Shown one piece after another: positions 10,130-21,455 of a stretch of DNA of 64,000 nt. The position numbers and the translations under genes are program-made. The notes below the pieces were generated by a model. It saw only the letters and a list, made by a program, of their open reading frames with translations. It made no database searches and was not told the origin of the DNA. Source of the stretch: Sepiola atlantica (taxonomy: Eukaryota > Mollusca > Cephalopoda > Sepiida > Sepiolidae); contig OY744537.1 in assembly GCA_963556195.1 (NCBI GenBank), forward strand, positions 17,569,274 to 17,633,273, written 5' to 3'. Each line of letters begins with the position of its first letter. Within the stretch, counting starts at the first letter, position 1.

Positions 10130-10800
10130 AGTCTCGATTATCGGCTTATTTCACTTCCATACACCATCATACTGCATGCCATATGCACCATCATACTGCA
10201 TACCATATGCACCATACTGCATACACATGTCTTGGCTGACAGTGCTAACACTGTACTGGTTAGTAATGGCAGAAGTTCCCTGAACTAATCCAAGAACTCT
10301 CATCCATTCTTTCGATGTAACCATACGACCAAAGTCTCCTGTTCTGCATACATCTCTTTATATTGTCCAGATTTAACTTTCCTCTGAAGTCATCAGATCT
10401 AAGCCTCTCTTTAAGACTCACATTACACATTCATCATATAATTTTCATATAACTTTTCTCCATGCAACGCATATCCTCAACCCTCACTGGCCAGGTTTCA
10501 CTTCCATACATTATCACACTGCATACACATGTCTAATAGACACTTCTCTTGGTCGAAAGTGGTAACGCTCTGTTGGTTAGTAATGGCATTATTGCTCCCA
10601 TGGTATCATCAACGTAGCAAAACTTCTGGACAACCTCTATAGCCTCGCCATCCAAATATACTACCTGAAATTCTACTGCATACATGTAAAATCTTTCTAT
10701 CCATAAAACTAGACATAGATACGTAAAATGATTTATCGTAAGCCTCACCACTTCTGAAATCTTAAATGTGTGATAGTAAGGTGGACGTAAACATCGTTTC
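10130..10800 (-). pseudogene. LINE C-terminal fragment (family 1, copy a)
   Basis: Minus-strand segments: VVYLDGEAIEVVQKFCYVDD, then LLTNRALPLSTKRSVY, then further 3' MCNVSLKERLRSDDFRGKLN, MQNRRLWSYGYIERMDESSW. They follow the pattern of the region just C-terminal to the reverse transcriptase in many invertebrate LINEs (CYLGD, LPLxxK, RRLRWxGHxxRM). The 10.15-10.25 kb part contains a short tandem of GCACCATCATACTGCATACC. Two further copies of the same family are at 13.7 kb (plus) and 53.8 kb (minus). Confidence 0.7.
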
Positions 10801-10809
10801 AATCTAAAG

Positions 10810-11745
10810 AACGTGTCATGAAGATTATTTCTTCTACAATGAATTCATATATAGCAGTAAAAGAATACCCGTCCCAGGACTGGTAAAATTAATTCCCTGA
10901 ACTGAACAGTTTCGCACCACTTTTATGTCCCCTTACAAACATTATAATCAAGAATATAATGATACTAAACCTTATGTCTAGAATCCTTCTTCCAACTTTT
11001 ATTAAAATCCATTACATGATTTTGATTCTAGAAAAATGTCTAAAATTTAACGCTTAAGCTTAAGGGGTCTTAAGAAAAAAAATGAAATTTATGGAATCTT
11101 GCTTAATTGGTGTCTAATGACTATGGATCAAATGCGATCAAAATCTGATATATTTGAATTTTCAAATGGGAGGTTGTGCTTATATTATGCCCCCTAAAAC
11201 CCCTTTGAAATACTTTAAAGAATTGGGGAATATTTATTAATTGATGTCTAATACCTATTGTTACAATTTCACAAAAATTGGAGGCATCTAAATTTTCACT
11301 AAGTGCTTTTCCCCCCTTTTTTCATAAAACTAAATTAAACTAAATACAACCCACATTTGGACACCTTACGCCTAGTAGCTGTGTTCCCAAATTCATAATG
11401 ATTGGTTAATTAGTTTCGGAGTAAATCATGTATATACAAATATATAGACATATATGCATACTTAACATAGAGATTGATCATTCTTCTTCGATAATTACTC
11501 TTTTTTTTTTGTAGTCGCAAAATGTTTCCATGAAACTCCTTAACAATATTAAAAAAATGAGACTCCAGTGGAGAATCAGGGCTGAACTTAATTTTTAGAC
11601 GAGTACGAACTGAGAAATGGAAAATCTGTAAAACCGATCATTCAATGTATATACAATCGGGGATTGAGTGAAACGTAATAAAATATAAAAACCAGTAATT
11701 GAGTAAGGAGAATAATTCTCATGATAGAATTACAATATGGCAGAG
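10810..11745. other. AT-rich stretch; weak interspersed-repeat similarity at its end
   Basis: No gene seen. Around 11400-11475, GATTGGTTAATTAGTTTCGG, repeated CATATATAGACATA-type sequence and TAGAGATTGAT resemble the ending of the ACTAGCAGG element at 3778. Confidence 0.4.
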
Positions 11746-11768
11746 GTCATCATGAAGAGTTGAAGATT

Positions 11769-11820
11769 GGGTTGAGACACGGCAACCGAGAGTTACTACT
11801 CTCGGTGGCCATGGTTGAGA
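11769..11820. repeat. Joined-termini relic of the 2-kb fold-back family
   Basis: GGTTGAGACACGGCAACCGA then GAGTTACTACTCTCGGTGGC and CATGGTTGAGA form a short palindrome. It carries the terminal CGTGGCCACCGAGAGTTACT motif of the element at 31121-33121 in both orientations, as if almost the whole interior were deleted. Confidence 0.6.
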
Positions 11821-12260
11821 TCGGTAAGCGTAATGTTTAAAAAAAGAAAAAAAAAGATCCCGTCAAATGACTTGCTTTTGAACATAAAATGTAATAATAG
11901 TAATGAGTCAATAAGACCCAGGAAAGTTTAAAGACTACGATCTCACAAAGAAAGAAAACGTAGTGCAAAATATGAGAATGTATTCCTGATGTGGAGTAAG
12001 CTGGTACCCCTTCCTGAGATTGGAGAATGAGATGCTCCAAGGGCGATGAAAGAGAGGCAACTCTCACGACCACACGAGGAGGCAAGTCATTCAAGTCACC
12101 GCTTGGACCGTGTACGACTCTCGACATATTTCTATTATATGTTAATAACCTTTTCCAAAAAGAGGTCTAATAAACATCATAATAATTCCTTATGTTAATC
12201 CGGATTATAAATAGATTTTGAATAATAAACCAACAGCACGGCCATTTTAAAAAAATTATT

Positions 12261-12330
12261 GTTGCTAAGTCACCACTTATCAAGGCTAAAAAGAACAAAC
12301 ACTTGAGGATAAGGAATAATAACATAGGTA
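12261..12330 (-). repeat. LINE 3' UTR fragment (family 2)
   Basis: Minus strand: TTATCCTCAAGTGTTTGTTC, TTTAGCCTTGATAAGTGGTG, ACTTAGC. It matches the 3' ends of LINE copies at 44107-44170 (minus) and 58165-58210 (plus). Confidence 0.65.
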
Positions 12331-12941
12331 GATTAACACTTGAATGAATGATTATGATCTATATAATAATATGCTAAGGCATTTCGTGTTCGTATGTACA
12401 TACGTTATCACTAATCCCTTTTTAAAAGAGGAAATCGCCCAGTTGCCCAAGATGCAATGCAAAAAAATTGATTTATTAAAAAAAATCACAGAAAACAAGT
12501 CACAGAAACAAAAAGCAACAGAAAACAAAAAATGCAATTCTTCGTGGACGGTAAAACAGAAACTTAGGTTAAGGATTGTATTTATTTAAACCTGATCGCC
12601 CCCAAAAAATCAGAGAATTATACAAATTTAATGAAATTCACAGCATTAAAATTCAATTTAATAGGATATCTATTATTAGACTAAAGCTGAGTTAATCAAC
12701 ATTTGTTTTTCTAAGGCTCTTTTTCCTATATGTTTTAATAACACAAAATACATGTTAAAATATTCTTCAGTTTTGGGATTAAATTATGTTTGAAAAAAAA
12801 CAACGACTTAATTTTAATTGTTATAATTAGCTGCAATTTGCAAATAACTTATCAAGTGACTCATCTTTCTATCACTTTCACCGTCTCTCACTGTGTGTTG
12901 CTTGACGACACGCTCTTATTGTATACTGTATCTATCACTCA

Positions 12942-12976
<35 letters not shown>

Positions 12977-13690
12977 ATTAACGGTCAAAGTTAATAAAGA
13001 AACGACAGAATAAAAAGATAGGAATAGTCCATTATAAACACAAGGAAATATAATCACATCTAACCCGTAGTTGGAGAGCAAAAGAGAGAAAGCAAGAGTG
13101 AGAGAGATATATATAGCGAGCAGAAAGATACTAATTTTAGATTTTGTCTTTTAATTTTTATATATTTAACTGGCTTTGCAAACTCACTTTTTCTCGATTC
13201 AAACAATCTAACTCGAGCTCAATGGGGGGTCCAACGGGTTACATATGTTTCTAGTTTCATTATGAAACTTTATGGAAGATATTTTGAGCAAGTTGCTTAA
13301 CCAGAAGAAAGAAAATGTTATATACATGTGTAGCACTTACATGATTGAAACCTATTTCCTGCTGTATTTACATGTAATCTCTCGTACATCTGGACGTATG
13401 TTATACCCAGACTTGCGTAGTGTAGTGGGCCTTTTGGAACACAGTGCGCATGTCTGCTTAGCTCATTTCCGCCCCAGCTCTATTTAGTTCACAAATTGAT
13501 TAGTTCCAGTCAAGATGCAGACTTCTTCTTCTTCTTCTTCTTATTATTATTATTATTATTGACCGGGGATAGATGAAGACACATGAGTATTTCTGCTCCC
13601 AGGTCTGAACCCCATATTGCCATTTCTATTCATTTTTTTTTAAATTTCTGTAGAGTCTATCAGGCATGTGTACGTAGCATAATGATGCAT
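12331..13690. other. AT-rich stretch with short microsatellites
   Basis: A (CT)n tract lies at 12949-12972 and (TTC)n(TTA)n at 13522-13560. 12344-12460 shows weak protein-level likeness to 54807-54920 (pattern LYNNMLRHFVFV vs LYDNTPSHFMFV), suggesting one more decayed repeat family. No gene called. Confidence 0.5.
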
Positions 13691-13699
13691 GAAAGTAAA

Positions 13700-14078
13700 A
13701 CCTGGCCAGTGACAGTTGATGATATGCGTTACATTGAGAGAAATGATACCATGGTTATGTAATGTGAGTTTTAAAGACAGGCTTAATTTTGATGACCTCA
13801 GAGAAAGATTACATCTGGACAGTATAGAGAAATGTGTGCAGAACAGGAGATTTCGATGGTATGTTGAAAGAATGGATGAGAGTTCTTGGGTTAGTTGAGT
13901 TAGTAGGTTCAGTTCATAGGTGAAAGCCAAGGAAAACAGGAATAAGTGATAAAAGTGGACTTTAGAGGAAGGGGGGGGGTAAATAAAAACCTGACAAGAG
14001 ATAGGTCAGTTTAGAAGTCAATTTCTTAAAGCCGTCCAATGCATGTAAAACGGATGTTAAACTAATGATAATGATGAT
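13700..14078 (+). pseudogene. LINE C-terminal fragment (family 1, copy b)
   Basis: The plus-strand frame at 13716-13898 reads LREMIPWLCNVSFKDRLNFD, LRERLHLDSIEKCVQNRRFR and WYVERMDESSWVS, the same block as at 10.3 kb and 54.0 kb. It continues as decayed sequence to CATGTAAAACGGATGTTAAA near 14040-14062, which is also present (inverted) at 53.79 kb. A G-run at 13971-13978 breaks the frame. Confidence 0.7.
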
Positions 14079-14864
14079 GCGCTGTCTAGATTTCTAGTGT
14101 TGACGGTCGTCGGGCGTGAAGCCATAGTTCACAACAAAAGTTTACATACATAATAAAAACAACACAGAGACACAGACGCACATTGTATACAAGTGACTGT
14201 TGAACACGTGTGTGTGTGTGTCGTTAGGGCCTTGTCACTAGTGTCTCTACCTGCCACCAAATTCTCAGCTAAGACTAACCCCGTCATTCGTGACCCTCCT
14301 CCATCTATCATTCTCCTCCTAACAGCCGGTGTCTCACGAATCTATTTACTTTTTCCAGAAATAAGAGAAGTTCGTTTTTTTCTCAGCTTACTTTCACCGG
14401 AAACTAGAGATTTTATTTATCTTTAAAATTTTACAAAAAAGTTCACAGTATTGTAAATTTTCTTTATAAGATAAGATGTGGCACAGGGTCAAAATGGGTT
14501 GGGTGGGTGGAGGTCGGCTGTCGTCCCCTTGGTCTATTCTTTGAACTAGTTTCAGTCACCAAAATACCACATTCATTCTATGAGTAAAGCCTACTTAACA
14601 TTATCCCCAATGGTTTGACGTATTTTATTTACAAAAAAGATATATGTACAAAAATTATCCGTTGGGGGTGAGGGGTGCTAAAAAAACAAAAAAACACTAG
14701 ATTGCTGAAAATAAGATGCTAAGTGTGGTAGTTAGTAGGACCCTCCCAAATCTAAGGTATGAGCTGCTCACTATTTTCCGGGTTGTTTTAAGGTGCAAAA
14801 GCAAGCAAGACAGTTTCTAAGTGGGGAGAAAAAAGGGGGAGAAAAAATAAAAGAAGCTGGATGG
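14079..14864. other. No gene recognised
   Basis: A short (GT)n occurs at 14208-14221. Frames on both strands lack recognisable domains. Confidence 0.5.
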
Positions 14865-14872
14865 GATTAGGG

Positions 14873-15352
14873 CATGGCCATCCCTACTACAGGCCAGGCA
14901 ATCGTGCAACTGGGGTCTTTTACTGGGGGCCATGTGAACTTTCTTAAATATTCGATATAGAAGTTGCAAACTATATCATCAACTGGTGCGGATCCTTTTT
15001 TTCTTTTTAACCACAATATACAAGTAATGATCTTTTGATATAAGTACAAAATCTCTAAAAAAAAATCCAACATTGAAATAAAAATTCTTCATTGAAATAT
15101 GCATTTGCCTTTGTTTATTCAAAATTACCTGTCTCTTAATTTATAGGAATTTGTCAATTGTCAAATTTATCAATTAGCTCATTGTGGTTCTTATTATTTG
15201 GTATGTAAAACACATAAAAACATCAAACTAATCTCACAGGAATTTTACCTTTGTTTGCAACTTCTATATCGAATATTTAAGAAAATTCACATGGCCCCCA
15301 GTAAAAGACCCCCAGTTGCACGATTGCCTGGCCTGTAGTAGGGATGGCCATG
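14873..15352. mobile_element. 480-bp MITE with 8-bp target duplication, copy 1
   Basis: Begins CATGGCCATCCCTACTACAG and ends with the inverse CTGTAGTAGGGATGGCCATG. The inverted ends pair for about 90 bp, including CAATCGTGCAACTGGGG and ATATTCGATATAGAAGTTGC. It is flanked by GATTAGGG (14865-14872) and GATAAGGG (15353-15360), an 8-bp duplication with one mismatch. It is non-coding. The second copy is at 48304-48787. An 8-bp duplication fits hAT, P or Merlin superfamilies. Confidence 0.88.
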
Positions 15353-15360
15353 GATAAGGG

Positions 15361-15950
15361 GCATGGATTGTGTGGTGTCCTCCAAGAAACTAGAGATGTC
15401 TGTTTTCTTTCTCATCTTTCCAAATTCTTTATTTTGACCCTCCAGCTGTTAACGGCTAATTGTTCATGGCGTGGCTTTGTCTGTGTAGTACAATGGAGCC
15501 GTCGCTTTTAATGTCTTTCTTTAATATCTTTTTACTGTCATTCATTTTCTAGCTAATCTCTCCCGGTGGTCTTGGTTGTGGGGGTGGGGGCATTCTATAG
15601 TATCATATAAAACATGTTTTAAACTGAGTGAAATTTGCTAAAATTGTAAAAATTAATATAATTGCTGTCTCTGACTTCGGGTTCAAATCTTATTGAAATC
15701 AGAAGTAAAACAAATTTAGTGGGAGGGGTCATGCTTCCTAAAAGCTAAAAGACCCCTTTAAAAGTGTAAAATGACAGGTCCCAAAATAATTCAATGAAGT
15801 TTATTAGAGATAACGACTGTGGCAATGGGGAAAGAAAGATAGCAAACACAAGAATAAGATTTGAATAGAAAAATAGCTGGTTTTATTCGTCCAGACGGTA
15901 CAATTACAAATGGTTAGGTTTAGACAACGGTGTCACAGGAACGTTGATGT
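15361..15950. other. No gene or repeat recognised
   Basis: Ordinary AT-rich sequence with a G-run near 15580. No frame of interest. Confidence 0.5.
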
Positions 15951-16630
15951 TGAGCGCCTGGTCGGTTTGCTTCTCCAACGATGATGGTCAAACCATTGAG
16001 ATCACACTGCAGATGAAGGAAAAATAGTCCCGTTGCATTGTGGTTGAAGAACAGCTCGGCAGACTGAAGGAGAAATGACCCTGTAGCACTTCAGTTGAAT
16101 GACAGCTCAGTGAACTGAAGAGGAAATTGTCCCGTTACATTGATGGTTTGGTAGTTTTGTTTTACGGTATATCAACCCTTTTTGGGTTATTTAATGCCGA
16201 ATCTGGTCATTATAGTAAAAGTTTTTATGCTTCAAGTTCTTTATATCTTCAAATGTTTAATCATCGTTTTTGGTTTGGTAGTCCTGTTTTACGGCATATC
16301 AACCCTTTTTGGGTTATTTAATGCCGAATCTGGTCATTATAGTAAAGGATTTATGCTTCAAGTTCTAAAAATAAAATAAAAAAGGGGAGGGAGAAAGGGA
16401 GAGGGGCTGTTGTTTTTGTTTTTGGTTTTGTAGAACATAATTAAGTTTTACAAAAAAAAAAAAAAGAAGAAAAACAAAAAACGTCAATGTAGGTGAATTT
16501 CGTCTCAGGGAGCCACAGGGCAGCCTGATCTGGTATCACCAGCGTTACATTGAGGTTGATGGACAGCTTGGTGGACTGAAGGAGAAATGGTCCCATCACA
16601 TTGCAGTTGAAGGACAGCTAAGCTTGAACT
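15950..16630 (+). repeat. Degenerate about 52-bp minisatellite, interrupted
   Basis: Diverged units of the type TTACATTGNGGTTGAAGGAC, AGCTCGGTGGACTGAAGGAG, AAATGGTCCC start near 16032, 16083, 16134, 16541 and 16596. Between the third and fourth lies about 390 bp of other sequence. Confidence 0.7.
16147..16370 (+). repeat. 127-bp tandem duplication within the interruption
   Basis: TTTGGTAGTTTTGTTTTACG at 16147 recurs as TTTGGTAGTCCTGTTTTACG at 16274. The following AACCCTTTTTGGGTTATTTA and GCCGAATCTGGTCATTATAG segments are identical. Confidence 0.85.
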
Positions 16631-16896
16631 AAAAAAATATGTCATTGAGGGGTAACATATTCCGGACTAATCACCAGGTCAGAGAGAACTTAGAATTTTT
16701 TTAGATAACTCGAACCCGGCGTCCAACTCAATTGAGAGTGACTCTCCTTCATCGACCATACCAGCCACTCCGCAAGCAGAACTGAAACAGAACTCTCCAC
16801 TAAATCCCTGTATAGTTTCTCTCTAGATCACTGTACCAAGGAAGCTCAGCACTCACCAAAGAACTGTGATTCACCCGTTGGTCTACGATGGCCCTT

Positions 16897-17554
16897 GACC
16901 AAAGAACTAAGGATGATGTCAGGAAAGCATTTTTGACCAAAGAACTAAGGATGATGTCAGGAAAGCATTTTTGACCAAAGAACTAAGGATGATGTCAGGA
17001 AAGCATTTTTGACCAAAGAACTAAGGATGATGTCAGGAAAGCATTTTTGACCAAAGAACTAAGGATGATGTCAGGAAAGCATTTTTGACCAAAGAACTAA
17101 GGATGATGTCAGGAAAGCATTTTTGACCAAAGAACTAAGGATGATGTCAGGAAAGCATTTTTGACCAAAGAACTAAGGATGATGTCAGGAAAGCATTTTT
17201 GACCAAAGAACTAAGGATGATGTCAGGAAAGCATTTTTGACCAAAGAACTAAGGATGATGTCAGGAAAGCATTTTTGACCAAAGAACTAAGGATGATGTC
17301 AGGAAAGCATTTTTGACCAAAGAACTAAGGATGATGTCAGGAAAGCATTTTTGACCAAAGAACTAAGGATGATGTCAGGAAAGCATTTTTGACCAAAGAA
17401 CTAAGGATGATGTCAGGAAAGCATTTTTGACCAAAGAACTAAGGATGATGTCAGGAAAGCATTTTTGACCAAAGAACTAAGGATGATGTCAGGAAAGCAT
17501 TTTTGACCAAAGAACTAAGGATGATGTCAGGAAAGCATTTTTGACCAAAGAACT
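16897..17554 (+). repeat. Minisatellite, 17 copies of a 38-bp unit plus partial
   Basis: The unit begins GACCAAAGAACTAAGGATGA and continues TGTCAGGAAAGCATTTTT. Start to last partial unit spans 646 bp, exactly 17 periods, and I see no difference between units. The final partial unit ends at GACCAAAGAACT. 38 is not a multiple of three, so it is not a protein repeat. Confidence 0.95.
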
Positions 17555-17850
17555 CCATGCAGACTCCTCAATCAATGTTCGACTCAAGAAAGCCAGTCTC
17601 TCAGCATGTCGATGACTTGCTAAGTCAGGCACTTCCAAGCCTCCCTCACACGAACATTGAATACAGTCCGGTCTTTGATCTTGACGATCGGCCAAGTAGC
17701 TGGCCTGAGGCGATTTTCTATTTGTTCACTTTTGAATGTATGCTTAAATAGGCTGACGACATTCGAAAGGCTCACAAATGAATTTAACATGTGGTTTTGT
17801 TTAACCAGAAAGTAAAGGTGAAAGTGAAGTGAGCTAACAGTGTCCATCTT
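17555..17850 (-). pseudogene. Possible retroelement C-terminal fragment
   Basis: Minus-strand frames carry EGGLEVPDLASHRHAERLAF (about 17600-17660) and, in another frame, RTVFNVRVREAW. A GGLGxP...A..LAFL...L pattern is common C-terminal to LINE reverse transcriptases, but the match is weak and the frames are broken. Reading on, the 38-bp minisatellite follows directly in the same orientation. Confidence 0.25.
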
Positions 17851-18960
17851 TTTTATACTAAGGGAGTGGTAGTTTTCAGGAGAACTTGCTAACTACAATT
17901 TAATGCTCTACCCATATTTCCCAGGACAACTTCCTTGGTACGACGACCGCACCCTACCAGCATCGATTGAAGAGAGCGAACATACCTACCGAGCTGTTTC
18001 TTCAACCTCAGTGACGTCAGAGAAGTAACCCAACCAGAGATTCCACGCCTACAACCCTGTAACACCAGCAGCTGATTCAATTCATTTACATATACCTTTA
18101 CGGCCTAATAAACAGGTTATTTGTCATTTATAAATTTAACTCTCGCGTTTGTCATCTCTCCTTTCTGTTGCCGTATTTGTCTTGTAAGACGGATCACCAT
18201 CATAGACTCCTGTAATATATTCAATTTAGAAAACTATTATGTTTAAAAAAAAACTATTCATTTACCCTCATATATCAACGTTAGAAAGTATACAAATTAA
18301 AAATGCTCGTCACAAGCGTTTCAAGCCCCCCCGCCCCCCAATACACACACACAAAGTCTAATCTCGGTCCTTAAGTGCACCACCATACTTTCTAAAAGCT
18401 AAAAACACCCCAGGGTCAACTGTGAGCCCATCTACAGGTTACTGATTGGTTAAATAAATACATAAAGGATAAAAGATTTGAAGTTAGATTTCAGTTGCTG
18501 AATAAACTTTAGAAAATAAACATGTAATGTAAGATTCTGATAGATAGGGGCACTTAGACCCCTTGTTTCCCTTTGAAGAAGAAACCACTACACAAGGAAA
18601 ATAGATAGCCATAGTTTAGTTAAATAGAGTTTAGGGTTAGGGTTAGGGTTTAGTTAAATAGAGTTTATTTTGAGTAAAAATGTCCGTCGTTTCCCTTTTT
18701 AATGAGTGTACTTGCCAAACCGAAAGAAAAATATAAAGACAACATCTTCAACTCTAACCCACACAAAATAAAAGGCTGTTAACTGCCCTCCCCATTTTAG
18801 GGGATTTGCAACATATTCAAATTAATGGCTTGATATTTTATTTCTAAGAGTTTTCAAACTAGTCGTTACCAGTGATCTCTCGCTGGTAAAAATATATGTA
18901 GCAGTCACATGATGGAGATATATCTCCTTTTGTATTTATATGTAATTGCTAACATAGTGA
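17851..18960. other. No gene recognised; contains a telomere-like tract
   Basis: AT-rich sequence. At 18631-18651 three TTAGGG units sit between two copies of a 19-bp sequence. Around 18890-19045, GTAGCAGTCACATGATGGAG...GATACACAGGCAATTAG resembles 46456-46570. Confidence 0.5.
18615..18667. repeat. Interstitial (TTAGGG)3 between 19-bp direct repeats
   Basis: TTTAGTTAAATAGAGTTTA occurs at 18615-18633 and again at 18649-18667, with GGGTTAGGGTTAGGG between. Confidence 0.9.
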
Positions 18961-19001
18961 TTAGTATGTGGTTCGGTTAGCTAACACAGGCATAGCCAAA
19001 C

Positions 19002-20745
19002 TTACATAGTGATACACAGGCAATTAGCGCATTTCTGCACATGCTCACTTTTTAGCAGCTTCCGCCAGCTTATAATTTCGTTTCTAAGAGTTTCCTTGTT
19101 CTTCTCAGGTATTCTTTTCCAATCTTTACTGTTTTCCTGGGTTTTATCTATTTTAGCTTTAATGTAGTTTGTCCTAATTGCATTGTTCTGTGCAGCCATC
19201 AGTAAAGATTCCGTTTCTCTGTTCAAGTGTCCTTTTCTTAGCCATGCCCAGCTATTTTCGTTGGTTTCTTCTCTTGTCAGTTTTCTAAAGCTTCCATGTA
19301 GTTGTTTTTCTTCCCAGTTTTCTTTCCTTGTCGTTTTGTTTCTGGTTTCGGTGCTTCCCGAGTTGTTCATTGGAACGGTGCCTCTTGCTGCAGTGATAAG
19401 GATTTCTGTGTGTTGAGTTATGTATTTCTCCAGCTCGTTTTTTTTTAGTCTTCCACACAATCTTCTATACTTACCAGTCCTCTTTCCCCTTCGTTTCTTT
19501 TCATGTAGAGTCTGTCCGTATTGTCTTTTGGGTGTAGTGCATTGTGCATGGTTATTAATTTTCTAGTCCTCTGGGCAAGGTGCCTGAGTTCCTCTTTGGT
19601 CCAGCCTATGAATGGTCCAGAGTATCTTATTAGTGCTACTGTCCAGGTGTTTATTCCTGTTACTAGATTCCTGCTATATAATTTCGTTTCTAGGAGTTTT
19701 CTTGTTCTTCGTAAATATTCTTTTCCAATCTTTTCTTTCATTTCTGTAGATTTCATGGTGTCTGCTTCCAGAACTCCCAAATATTTATAGCTATCCTGTT
19801 CGCCTGGCACCCTCATCTCTTCTTGGTTGGACAGTTCCATGCCCTCTATTGTCTCCAGTTTTCCCCTTTTCATCTCAAGCAGTGCGCACTTTTCCATTCC
19901 AAATTCCATTTGAATGTCCTGGCTGAAGATTCTGGCCGCATTCATCAGTTATTCCAGTTCCTTTTTACTTTTTGCAAATAGCTTCAGGTCGTCCATGTAC
20001 ATGAGGTGGTTTATTCTTTGTTCTGTATTTGTACATTTGTATTTGGGATCACATTTCCCAAGTATGTAGTTGAGTTGCATCATGGCTATGATAAATAGTA
20101 GTGGTGAAAGGGGGTCTCCTTGAAAAATGCCTCTGTATTTTTATCTCAGTCAAGTGTTGTCCCCTAGCTATCAGTTCTAGTCTCCATGCCCCCCCCCCCA
20201 TTGATTTCTTAATGAGATTAATAATCCTGTCAGGTATCTTGTACATTTTTAAGCATTCAATTATCCATGCTTGAGGGATTCTGTCGTAGGCTTCCTTGTA
20301 GTCAATCCATGCCATGGATATGTTCCTTTTTCTGCTATTTACCTCCTTTAGGATCTTTTGATCTACGTATAGCAGATCATGTGTCCTGCTTTTCCTTTTC
20401 CGGCATCCTTTGTGTTCATCAGAGAGCAGTCCATAATTGTTCAAGGAGTGATAGATTTGTTCTCTCAGTTGTGCAGTTAGGATTTTCCACATTGTTGGTG
20501 AACAAGTTATTGGTCTGTAGTTGCTTGGGATCGCTCCCTTTTTGGCATGTTTTAGTATTAGCGTTGTCTTTCGTTTGGTCATCCACTCTAGTACGTCTGT
20601 TTTGTGAATACATTCTCTCAGTTTCTGTGCTAGTCTTTCATGTAGGCTCGTGAATTTTTAAAACCAGTATGCATGTATTCTATCGTGGCTTGGTGCTTTT
20701 CAGTTTGCCATTTTCCTTAGGGTTGTCTTAATCGTTTGTTCAAAT
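19002..20745 (-). pseudogene. LINE reverse transcriptase, main part, decayed
   Basis: Minus-strand frames read, in order, VPSNYRPIT-type block (IPSNYRPITCSPTMWK), LLSDEHKGCRKRKSRTHDLL, MAWIDYKEAYDRIPQAWI (catalytic A box), then in a shifted frame FQGDPLSPLLF and the catalytic LMYMDDLKLF (YMDD near 19988-19999), one stop, DIQMEFGMEKCALLEMKRGK, YKYLGVLEAD, LIRYSGPFIGWTKEELR, and a tail with SWAWLRKGHLNRETESLLMA. This is a complete reverse transcriptase core of a non-LTR retrotransposon with frameshifts near 20130 and a stop near 19945. The expected cysteine-rich C-terminal motif is missing and is replaced by a second copy of an internal segment. Clade uncertain. Confidence 0.8.
19068..19130 (-). 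repeat. Misplaced internal LINE segment at its 3' end
   Basis: 19071-19127 matches 19677-19733 with few mismatches (ATAATTTCGTTTCTARGAGT, TATTCTTTTCCAATCTTT). The internal segment encodes the KIGKEYLRRTRKLL block. Its reappearance downstream of the MAAQNNAIRTNYIKAKID block marks an internal rearrangement or template switch. Confidence 0.75.
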
Positions 20746-20759
20746 CGGGGGACTTATGT

Positions 20760-21295
20760 TTTGAGACATTTCCATCCGTCCGTCCGATCAGATTTTTCTC
20801 CGCAACCATCCATTCAATTTCTCTGAAATTTTGCATGAAGTTGTAACTTTGGTCAGGTTAGAAAGTGACATAATCCGATTTTTGAAAAAAAAATCTGGTT
20901 AGCCCCCCAGAGGGTCAAAAAGCCCCAAAATGGCAAAAAATGACATTTTTTGCCCCATAACTTTTCATCCACCCATTCAATTTCTCTGAAACTTGGCCAA
21001 AATGTGAAGGCAATTGTTCCTAATAGAAAATAAGTATCGCTGACCTTTGAAAAAATCTGGTTCGCGCCCCATGGGGTCAAAAGCCCCCAAAATGGCAAAA
21101 AATTACCCTTTTCTCCCATAACGTTTGATCCATCCATTCAATTTTTCTGAAACTTGGCCAAAATGTAGAGGCAATTGTTCTGGATATAAAATGAGCATCC
21201 TTGACCTCAGAAAAATTCTGGTTCGCGCCCCCAGGGGGTCAAAAATGCCCCAAATTGCCCAAATTTATTGGATTTTACACCAGTCACATCGAGTC
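20760..21295. repeat. Three-copy tandem repeat of about 162 bp, inserted in the LINE
   Basis: CATTCAATTTCTCTGAAA starts units at 20811, 20974 and 21135. Each also contains AAATCTGGTTMGC, GGGGTCAAAAAGCCCC-type and AATGGCAAAAAATKAC blocks. Clear LINE coding sequence resumes on both sides. Confidence 0.85.
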
Positions 21296-21455
21296 ACGCG
21301 CGGCTTGTTTATTTCTGTTTCTGTTCCTTCTTCAATTTTCAGTAGTTCATCTTTCATGCTTTTCAGCCATTTGCCATTTTTTGTGTTTTTGAGGCTTTTC
21401 CCATATCTTGCTCCAGAAATGTTTTGTCCTATCGGGTCCCGTCGTTCTGTTATTG

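Noticed and set aside
16897..17554. CRISPR-like array
   Set aside because: The unit is a pure 38-bp tandem repeat without variable spacers, in an animal-type genome.
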